NCBI RefSeq assembly: GCF_021347895.1 | Contig: NC_067125.1 | Coordinates: forward strand, 24,779,621 to 24,843,620 | Source of the DNA: Acanthochromis polyacanthus | Taxonomy: Eukaryota > Chordata > Actinopteri > Pomacentridae | Direction: 5' to 3' | Length of the DNA: 64,000 nt | Shown here: positions 50,048-64,000 of the stretch, piece by piece | Numbering within the stretch: position 1 is the first letter of the stretch | Layout: every line of letters begins with the position of its first letter | The notes under the pieces: generated by a model | Seen by the model: the letters and a program-made list of their open reading frames with translations, nothing else | What the model was told of the DNA's origin: nothing | Database searches by the model: none | Translations under genes and position numbers: made by a program

Positions 50048-50950
50048 TCTGTGTAGGTTCTCATTCATCCAGGTCATGGTTATCCAAAGTTGTTTAAATC
50101 AATCCACTGGACTTTAAGAAAGTTCTTTGAAGACGTTTCACCTCTCATCCAAGAGGCTACTTCAGTTCTGGTGGTGGTTGGTGTTGCCTCAGCTTTTAAA
50201 CCTCTGTGAGGTGTGTTCAGGGCTATTATAGCAACGACCAACACCAAGACTCGTCTGAATATTCAACGATGGTCGTTGTGAGTATCGGTGGGGGTCGTTG
50301 AAATGCACAGATGTCACTGAGCCCTCGTGTGCTAATGGTGGTCATTAGCATGAGTCTGCTGAGTAGTTCTTTTGGGGAGTTTTAAAAGGACCTGATTGTA
50401 AATCGGCAAAAGATGATGCCGCAGACCACCACCCCTGTTCAGAGATGCTTTCTCTACTTTGACATGGATGGCTTCTTTCACTCCTCTCTCAAACCATCTG
50501 TCCTCCCTGTCCAAAATCTGACCATTGGTCCTGAAACGAGTGTCCTTCTTCCTTAAGGTGAAGGAAGACTGCCGAATCCTGTCCTGACGAACTGGCTCTC
50601 CTGTGCTGGTTACCCCTATGTAGAGATCTGAGCATTCCTTGCTGCATTTAAGTGCATACACCAGGTTGCTCTTCTGGCTGTGTGATGTGGGGTCTTTTGG
50701 GTGGACCAGTCTTTGCCCTTTGCCTGAGGGTGTCATTTGGCTTAAAAAAGACAGGGATCTGGTGTTTGTTGAAAGTCCTCCTCAGTTTTTCAGACACACC
50801 AGACACATATGGGATCACTATATTGTTGCGCCTGCTCTTCTCTTCACTGGGTTGTTCTCCTTTCTGAATCTGAATCAACGAGACAGAGTTGCATGCAAGG
50901 TCGGTAATGAAATGGATTTGAGATGAACATATAGATCAAGTAAAGAGATT
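50048..50950 (-). pseudogene. Penelope-like element 3' fragment, unit 1 (frameshifted)
   Basis: The minus strand encodes the C-terminal region of a Penelope-type protein: SLVHPKDPT-like, NLVYALKCSKECSDLYIGVTS (GIY-YIG-like), ILDREDRWFERGVKEAIHVK and SLNRGGGLRHHLLPIYN. Relative to unit 2 it has 7 extra bases near 50711 ('ctttgccctttgcctg'), which break the frame. Downstream, 50048-50200 is the non-coding terminal repeat with 'gaagacgtttcacctctc'. Confidence 0.8.
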
Positions 50951-51022
50951 TTCCCTGACCGGGAATCGAACCCGGGCCGCGGCGGTGAGAGCACCGAATC
51001 CTAGCCACTAGACCACCAGGGA
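50951..51022 (-). tRNA. tRNA-Glu (CTC), copy 1
   Basis: 72 nt. Acceptor stem TCCCTGG/TCAGGGA with discriminator A; A box TGGTCTAGTGG; anticodon loop CTCTCAC (anticodon CTC); B box GGTTCGATTCC. The anticodon stem has one G-U wobble (CGGTG/CGCCG). There is no T run of four or more right after the 3' end, so termination may be weak. Confidence 0.93.
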
Positions 51023-51625
51023 GCTGTTTTTAATCTCAGACTTGTGTGTTGGGATTTCTGGGCTAGTCACAGCTGATAAGCTGTATGTTCATGTACAACA
51101 GTTGCCAGCAGGGTTAACTTCATTTTTCTGTCATCTGTCTTCAGGGGTTAGACATGTTACAGGAGTGCAATGCCATCCTCGACCTGGAAGAATGAGCTGA
51201 AGTTTAGTTTGTTGCTTCCAGCTGTTTGAAGCAGTCTTTCCTCTGAGCCGATTGAATACCTGCAGCATCAGGATCCAGAGAGAGTGTCGCACACATTTAC
51301 AGACACGAACAAACAGACATCTAACTGGAGTGTGATGCCATCCTAGGCTTTTAATGTAGATTTGTATGTTTTTGAAAGTATTTTTCCTGAAGTTTAAGCA
51401 TGTTGCTTCCAGCTGTTTGTAGGAGTCTTTCCGGTGAGTTTATTGAATATCTGGAGCATCAAACAGCAGCAGGATTCATATGAGACAACTTCATTAATTA
51501 CTTATTATTATCCTAAACATGGTGACAAGATTGATCCAGCTCACTCTCTCCATCATTGTAGGATATGTCTTAATGTGTTCTCTATGAGGTTGTAATCAAG
51601 TGGCTGATCAGTAGCTAAAGAGGAG

Positions 51626-51697
51626 TTCCCTGACCGGGAATCGAACCCGGGCCGCGGCGGTGAGAGCGCCGAATCCTAACCACTAGACAATCAGGGA
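51626..51697 (-). tRNA. tRNA-Glu (CTC), copy 2
   Basis: 72 nt with a fully paired acceptor stem (TCCCTGA/TCAGGGA) and canonical anticodon stem CGGCG/CGCCG. Anticodon CTC. Differs from copy 1 in the acceptor and D arms. Downstream T run is only three bases. Confidence 0.94.
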
Positions 51698-51906
51698 GCC
51701 GTTCAGATGAGTCCAGCTGGTGTTTGGAATGTCTGGAATCTGACAGTATTTACGCTTGCGTGTAGTACACAATAGTTACCACTAGAGTTCCCTATATCTC
51801 TCTACCTTCACCTTACTGTAATGCCCTTAATGTTTTCTGTAAAGCGCTTTGAATTTTCTTAGATATGAAGGGTGCTATACAGATAAACTTGCCTTGCTTT
51901 GCCTTA

Positions 51907-52800
51907 AGGATGTCTGTGTAGGTTCTCATTCATCCAGGTCATGGTTATCCAAAGTTGTTTAAATCAATCCACTGGACTTTAAGAAAGTTCTTTGAAGACG
52001 TTTCACCTCTCATCCAAGAGGCTTCTTCAGTTCTGGTGGTGGTTGGTGTTGCCTCAGCTTTTAAACCTCTGTGAGGTGTGTTCAGGGCTATTATAGCAAC
52101 GACCAATACCAAGACTCGTCTGAATATTCAACGATGGTCGTTGTGAGTATCGGTGGGGGTTGTTGAAATGCACAGATGTCACTGAGCCCTCGTGTGCTAA
52201 TGGTGGTCATTAGCATGAGTCTGCTGAGTAGTTCTTTTGGGGAGTTTTAAAAGGACCTGATTGTAAATCGGCAAAAGATGATGTCGCAGACCACCACCCC
52301 TGTTCAGAGATGCTTTCTCTACTTTGACATGGATGGCTTCTTTCACTCCTCTCTCAAACCATCTGTCCTCCCTGTCCAAAATCTGATCATTGGTCCTGAA
52401 ACGAGTGTCCTTCTTCCTTAAGGTGAAGGAAGACTGCCGAATCCTGTCCTGAGGAACTGGCTCTCCTGTGCTGGTTACCCCTATGTAGAGATCTGAGCAT
52501 TCCTCGCTGCATTTAAGTGCATACACCAGGTTGCTCTTCTGGCTGTGTGATGTGGGGTCTTTTGGGTGGACCAGTCTTTGCCTGAGGGTGTCATTTGGCT
52601 TAAAAAAGACAGGGATCTGGTGTTTGTTGAAAGTCCTCCTCAGTTTTTCAGACACACCAGACACATATGGGATCACTATATTGTTGCGCCTGCTCTTCTT
52701 CTCTTCTGTCTTCACTGGGTTGTTCTCCTTTCTGAATCTGAATCAACGAGACAGAGTTGCATGCAAGGTCGGTAATGAAATGGATTTGAAATGAACATAT
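51907..52800 (-). mobile_element. Penelope-like element 3' fragment, unit 2 (open frame of 172 codons)
   Basis: Duplicate of 50048-50950 with an open frame from 52715 to 52197. It contains VIPYVSGVSEKLRRTFNKH, the LYIG GIY-YIG core and the RGGGLRHH terminal block. The reverse transcriptase domain is absent, so this is a 5'-truncated copy. In Penelope-like elements the GIY-YIG domain is the endonuclease that opens the target. I rate this as transposon sequence and not a host gene. Confidence 0.8.
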
Positions 52801-52818
52801 AGATCAAGTAAAGAGATT

Positions 52819-52890
52819 TTCCCTGACCGGGAATCGAACCCAGGCCGCGGCGGTGAGAGCACCGAATCCTAGCCACTAGACCACCAGGGA
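52819..52890 (-). tRNA. tRNA-Glu (CTC), copy 3
   Basis: Duplicate of copy 1 in the second unit, with one extra change that makes the T stem CTGGG/CCCGG (a G-U wobble). A and B boxes are intact, so it may still be functional. Confidence 0.9.
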
Positions 52891-53493
52891 GCTGCTTTTA
52901 ATCTCAGACTTGTGTGTTGGGATTTCTGGGCTAGTCACAGCTGATAAGCTGTATGTTCATGTACAACAGTTGCCAGCAGGGTTAACTTCATTTTTCTGTC
53001 ATCTGTCTTCAGGGGTTAGACATGTTACAGGAGTGCAATGCCATCCTCGACCTGGAAGAATGAGCTGAAGTTTAGTTTGTTGCTTCCAGCTGTTTGAAGC
53101 AGTCTTTCCTCTGAGTCGATTGAATACCTGCAGCATCAGGATCCAGAGAGAGTGTCGCACACATTTACAGACACGAACAAACAGACATCTAACTGGAGTG
53201 TGATGCCATCCTAGGCTTTTAATGTAGATTTGTATGTTTTTGAAAGTATTTTTCCTGAAGTTTAAGCATGTTGCTTCCAGCTGTTTGTAGGAGTCTTTCC
53301 GGTGAGTTTATTGAATATCTGGAGCATCAAACAGCAGCAGGATTCATATGAGACAACTTCATTAATTACTTATTATTATCCTAAACATGGTGACAAGATT
53401 GATCCAGCTCACTCTCTCCATCATTGTAGGATATGTCTTAATGTGTTCTCTATGAGGTTGTAATCAAGTGGCTGATCAGTAGCTAAAGAGGAG

Positions 53494-53565
53494 TTCCCTG
53501 ACCGGGAATCGAACCCGGGCCGCGGCGGTGAGAGCGCCGAATCCTAACCACTAGACAATCAGGGA
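53494..53565 (-). tRNA. tRNA-Glu (CTC), copy 4
   Basis: Duplicate of copy 2 in the second unit; I see no difference within the 72 nt. Anticodon CTC, all stems paired. Confidence 0.94.
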
Positions 53566-53884
53566 GCCGTTCAGATGAGTCCAGCTGGTGTTTGGAATGT
53601 CTGGAATCTGACAGTATTTACGCTTGCATGCAGTACACAATAGTTACCACTAGAGTTCCCTATATCTCTCTACCTTCACCTTACTGTAATGCCCTTAATC
53701 GTAAAGTGGAAGACAACCCCCTGTTTTAACTTGATTGATTGATTGATTGATTGATTGACTGATTGATTACAAGCTGTGAACATTACAAAGTTAAAACATG
53801 TGATTGCACAACAGCGGTTTGTGGTTTGGCTCAATAAAAAGGTAAATTCTTAAAGGGGCTAATAATTTTGACCCTGGTAGTTTT

Positions 53885-54145
53885 TGGTTGGTGCTGCACA
53901 GTGCAGTAGTAGTTAGCACTTCCGCCTTGCAGCAAGAAGATCTCCAGTTCAAATCCCGGGGTGGGCCTGGGATCTTTCTGCATGGAGTTTGCAAGTTCTC
54001 ACTGTACATACATGGGTTTTCTCCAGGCACTCCGGCTTCCTCCCACAGTCCAAAAATATGCTGAGGTTAATTGATCACTCTAAATTGCCCGTAAGTGTGA
54101 TTGTTCGTCTGTATATGTAGCCCTGCGACAGACTGGCAATCTGTT
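53885..54145 (+). repeat. Common teleost SINE-like repeat, copy 2
   Basis: Same family as 11235-11575: 'gttagcacttccgccttgca', 'catggagtttgcaagttctc', 'cggcttcctcccacagtcc'. Just before it, at 53730-53765, is a short (GATT)n run. Confidence 0.8.
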
Positions 54146-54869
54146 TTTGTTGAATAATTTGTTTCTGTGTGCAAAATAAAATAAAGGAAGCATCTAAAAT
54201 AAAACTAGGATGTTTGGAAAAGCTGAGATAGAAATTCCTTGATGTGTTTAACAGCACTTGGGAATTTAAAAAAAAACTTAAAATTCATGAGGTGGCTAAT
54301 AATTTTGTCATAAACTGTATTATACTTTAAAAAAATTATTTGAGTTGTTTATCACTACAAATCTTTAAATATGAAGAAAAAAATATTACAGATCAAATAC
54401 TTGTTTGGAAAATTATTGAAATTGTTCCTAAAGAGAGCTGGGAGTGTCAGTGAAAGATATGTTTGAACTTGGAATGTGGTATGTCTCACAGTATTAATAT
54501 TTTCCTAAAATACATTCCAAAAATGTTGCAATTTTGCAGTTCAGAGTGTGGGATGCTGGGAAATGGAGTGTTTGTCTACATTCAGACAGAAATAGGTACA
54601 GCTGCATGGCCTTAAAAAAATGTTGTAATGTTGCAGCTGTGGGCCTCATAGGGTTAAATGGATTGCAATACAGCGGTTATGGTGAATGTGACCGTTTCAC
54701 AAAAAAAGTGACTAAGCTGCTAGTGTTTAAAGGCTATCACATCTTAATGTACTTATATTAACCCAATGTACATTTTAGTACCACTTTGGTTTGGTCACCT
54801 GAGGTGGTACCAATATCTGGTCTGGCCCATGGACTAAAAAGGCAAAAAGAAAATACTTAAAAAAACAAA

Positions 54870-55215
54870 ACAAAAAAAAACATGCCATATGATGAAATAA
54901 TGTAAAGTAGGCAGTGAAAAACACTATAGAGCAGTTTACTTTGAAAAGTCATCATGAATTTTGCCAAAAAAAAAACCCGCCATACTATACTATGTCGAAA
55001 CAAAAATGCCATTTTTTTCAACATGTGGTAAAAACATGCCATATGATGAAATAATTTAAAGTAGGCATGACGTTTGTTTCCACATTTTGGATGACATACT
55101 AAACTATGACGTTTTTGTCACATTTTGGACACACTAAACTGTGACTTTTTTTCCCACATTTTGGACGACCTACTAAACTATGATGTTTTAGTGACATTTT
55201 TGATGACATACTGAA
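54870..55215. repeat. Interspersed tandem repeats
   Basis: First part matches 48900-49200. From about 55060 there are short units of 'cattttggacgacatactaa', also seen at 59050-59130 and 60765-60860, where they form the target of the transposon insertion. Confidence 0.75.
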
Positions 55216-55334
55216 CTTAAATAAATATGTATATATAATTTTGCAACAGTGGGTTTACAAATTCTTGTGCAATTATCCAAACTCAACACCTGAAACAGGA
55301 ATAAAAAAACAGCTTATAGCACAAAACGTACACA

Positions 55335-57241
55335 AGGGTGTCTTCTTGTATTTATTTCAGCTCAACTTTGCAAATATAAAATACAAACATTCATTTTTAA
55401 CATAATAAACAGCGTCAGAGGAGCTAAATGCTCCAGTTTCTACACATTTTTCCTATTTCATATGTAACATTCTGACGTGCTGGTAACAGGCTGTAGTTTC
55501 TACAGTAACTAACAGACAGCAGTGACGTCTCTAACACAGCAAACGTACAATCAGTAATTCTTCATGATGAAAAGTAGAATTTATGGAATAAACTTCTGAT
55601 GGTAACATAATTTTCAGGGAGCCAATATTTCCCAGCAGCACTTTTCCTTTATGCATCTATATCTTACTTCAGATAAACCTGAGTGTGCAAGGGAGTGTTT
55701 ATAAAGTTAATGATAAAATCTTGAATTTGACTCTTCAGCAACTACTTCTTGAGGTAATTATTTCTCTCGCAGATTAAAAATGTAAAGAAATCTATGTGTT
55801 AAACTAAAATCATTTGTTATAAGAATTGGATTTCAGGCATTTCAGTGAAAAAGCGAAGATGAAATAGACATTTTAGTTAAATGTTCTATTTAGATTGTCT
55901 AAATATTGTATAGTGTGTGTCAGAGAGCGATGATTTACCATCGTAGAGAGTTTGAGAATATGTATGCATGACGTACATGTAATGTGCAAAAATATTCACT
56001 GCCTTTTCAAAGTACCATCTTTAAAGTCTGATGTGTGCTTCTGCAGCGCTAGTGTTTCATTTCAAATGGTGCAAATTACATGAAGCATTCATTAAGGGGG
56101 AACTTCGGTTTTATTCAACCTGGGGTCTGTTTTCATATGTCATTTCATACATCTGAGTGATGGAGCTCGCGCGATTTCGGAACGAGATTTGCTTTCTAGC
56201 GTCCTGAGATTTGGATACAGACCACAACAAAGAGCGATCGCCAGTTAATGTGGAGGTTTTCGTTCACTTCTCATCTCTAGTATGTTGTGGGACACTCACT
56301 GAGACTATCTGAGCCGGTCAGTGTGGCGCAAAAAGCACGTTAGGGTGGACTTTGACGCGGGGGGGCCAGCTGCCCCATACTTTTCGCTAGCCGAGCTGCT
56401 AGCTGAGCTGCTAAGCTGCCTGCCTGGCTAAATACTGGAGCTATGTCGAAAATTCATTTCTCCATCACTCACATGTATGAAATGACATGAAAACAGACAC
56501 CAGGTTGAAAAAAACAAAGTTCCCCTTTAAGTTTTTTTTAAAAAAGGTCCTTTTTTTCCACAATGCGGAATGTCTGTCAGAGTAAACACATTCATGATTC
56601 GACAGTTACTTAAAATGACCTGCACACTTTGAAGGCATTTATCACATCGAAATAACTTCTTTAACTGTAAACGAAGCTCTCCCTCTTCAACCAAATGTAA
56701 AAATTACAAGATTCACAAATGTGTCGTCAATTTGATCGCTGTGCAAAAATACTCAATGTCCCCGTTTCTCAAATGAGAAGTAACAAAAACTGTTTAAAAT
56801 ATCATCTGCCCATTTAATTTAAGGAAATGTAACATAAATAAGCCTTTTTTCCTTCTTTTCAATGGTCTCAATTGAAATGTAGGCTAAAAGAGCACGAGCA
56901 TTGCAAACACGTGCTGAAATTTAAAATGTGTTCTAGATTACTGCTCCCATATGTTAACTCTAATGACTGGTCTGGTTGATTCAGAAAACGAGGAGTGAAG
57001 GAATGATGAGTTTCAAGTGATCAGGAAGGAAATGTTGTAGTGCAACAGAGGTATAGATTTGTGACAGAAAAAACTACAAAATGTAAACTTTAAATGTGCT
57101 AGTTAGGTTTTGGTCAAAGTTGATTCGTGACAACTGTCTCAGTTTCTTCTTCAGGGGGAAAAGTGGGAAATTGACTCTTAATATCTGATCTGGTTGGTGT
57201 GTGAACATGTTTCCAGTTGTTTGCGTTGTGTTCACAGTGTG
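55335..57241 (-). other. klc3: Probable klc3 3' UTR
   Basis: About 1.9 kb after the klc3 stop codon, largely free of recognised repeats. It ends near an AATAAA on the minus strand at 55351-55356. Its extent is inferred from that signal and the lack of other features. Confidence 0.5.
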
Positions 57242-62883
<5,642 letters not shown>

Positions 62884-63081
62884 TCAAAGGGAACAATGCC
62901 CAAGTTTTCAGGTCGTGCAGGAAGCAATGAACGAGGATCAAATGTCTGTGAAGATGCTTCTCTCTGCCAGAAAGGTTTTATGTTTCAAGTTTACACAGTG
63001 AGAAAACAGAAAGTTGAGTGAAAATCAAGGAAAATAAATAATCAAGGAAAAAGTTCACTGTTTTAAACTGCAGCTGGTTTA

Positions 63082-64000
63082 TTAACCCTCCTGTTGTCCT
63101 CATTTACAGGCACCAAAAATATTGTTTCCTTGTCTGAAAAAATCAAAAATTCTGCAAAAAAGTCCCAAATTTCTGAAAATTTGCAAAATCTTCAGGAAGA
63201 AAATTCAAATAATTCCTTTAAAGTTTCCCTTAAAAGTTTTATTTTTTCAAAAAATCCCCCAAATTTGGCAAGATATTTTCAAATAAACATCCCCCGCCTT
63301 ATATAATATATACTGGACGATACACCTACAAAATGATACATCTTCACTACAAATCAGGTCAAGGTCATACACCCAAAAAGGCAGATCTACATTATGCACA
63401 GGTGGTGTGGGTGCAATATGCATGAAATACTTCAGGTAGTTTCTGACATATGCTCCAGAAACAGAATCAAAAAATATTTAAAGTGCGTCACAATGACCTT
63501 GAAAATCAGGTCAAGGTCATACACCCCAAAAGGCACATATACATTACCAACAGGCTTAGTGTGCGCAATATGAGTGAAATCCCTCACCTAATTTCTGAGA
63601 TATGATCCGGAAACCAAAAAATATTTGAAGTGCCTCACTATGACCTTGAAAATCAGGTCAAGGTCATGCACCCCAAAAGGCACATCTATACTACATAGAG
63701 ATGGCCTGGGTGCAATATGAATGAAATCCCTCAAGTAGTTTCTGAGATATGCTCCAGAAACGAAATGCGGACGTACGGACGTGCCCACGCCAATATCCCC
63801 CACCGTGCCTACGGGCGGCGGGGGATAAAAATGAGTAAAAATCTTCCCAAAAAATCCTATGAATATCTAAAATGATCACATATATATCAGTAAAATTTCT
63901 AATATTTTCTTTAAGAACATTCACCAAAAAAAAAAAAAAAGATCAACCAAAATCCAGCGAAATTCACTGGATTTTGGTTGATTTTTTGGTGAAGGTTCTT
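63082..64000. mobile_element. Second copy of the TTAA MITE, opened by a nested insertion
   Basis: Begins TTAACCCTCCTGTTGTCC. Its body matches the reverse complement of 29789-30304 up to about 63285 and again from about 63828 ('atgagtaaaaatcttccc'). The window ends before its far terminus. Confidence 0.8.
63287..63828. mobile_element. Nested element with ATCCCCCGCC inverted ends
   Basis: The left end 'atcccccgccttata' and right end 'gggcggcgggggat' are inverted. Three internal units of about 180 bp repeat 'gaccttgaaaatcaggtcaa' and 'acaccccaaaaggcacat'. It ends with 'cggacgtacggacg', like the element at 14150-14435. Confidence 0.75.

Larger units (their letters stand above)
49917..53698. repeat. 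Tandem duplication, 1868-bp period
   Basis: Two full units plus a short third start ('cactagagttccctatatct' near 49920, 51781 and 53649). tRNA positions shift by exactly 1868 between units. Each unit holds one Penelope-like fragment and two tRNA-Glu genes. The two tRNA regions inside a unit are themselves diverged copies about 675 bp apart ('gttgcttccagctgtttg' occurs in both), so there were two rounds of duplication. Confidence 0.92.

Noticed and set aside
52197..52715. 172-codon GIY-YIG frame as a host nuclease
   Set aside because: It matches the C-terminal part of Penelope-like elements, lies by their terminal repeat, and has a broken twin 1868 bp away.

Overview
The window is vertebrate nuclear DNA, almost certainly from a ray-finned (teleost) fish. 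The genes have many small exons with GT-AG introns. The filler is typical of fish: Tc1-like, hAT-like and TTAA-type DNA transposons, an L1-like LINE, Penelope-like fragments with GIY-YIG, tRNA-derived SINE-like repeats, and satellite-like intron arrays.

Three protein genes can be read. (1) A hypoxia-inducible factor alpha gene on the minus strand, hif3a type (the zebrafish name may be hif1al), runs from an initiator exon at 24285 down to 292 and continues off the left edge. Thirteen exons splice in frame to 598 codons covering bHLH, PAS-A, PAS-B and both oxygen-dependent degradation motifs. (2) ercc2 (XPD helicase of TFIIH) is complete on the plus strand, 28424-41430. Its 23 coding exons give 760 residues, the length of human XPD, with every catalytic and Fe-S residue I checked present. 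(3) The 3' part of a kinesin light chain gene on the minus strand (62805-57242), best called klc3 from its position, lies tail to tail with ercc2. Its 5' exons are off the right edge. As I recall, HIF3A, ERCC2 and KLC3 are all in human 19q13.3, with ERCC2 and KLC3 also convergent there, so the block looks like conserved synteny.

Layout: 1-24.3 kb hif3a, with a 12.4 kb first intron full of tandem arrays and transposons; 24.4-28.4 kb head-to-head intergenic region; 28.4-42.0 kb ercc2; 42.1-49.2 kb transposon graveyard including an L1-like LINE split by a hAT element; 49.9-53.7 kb tandem duplication (1868 bp period) carrying four tRNA-Glu(CTC) genes and two Penelope-like ORF fragments; 55.3-62.8 kb klc3; 63.1-64.0 kb nested small transposons.

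No new multi-gene system is visible. The points most worth checking are: the klc3 exon series that joins in frame although the exons for the last TPR segment are missing where a transposon now sits; the tRNA-Glu/Penelope duplication; decoy copies of the hif3a exon 6 acceptor; direct repeats flanking an in-frame hif3a exon pair; and hammerhead-like sequence in the Penelope-type repeats. All exon borders were placed by eye from splice consensus, frame and remembered family sequences; no alignment was run.
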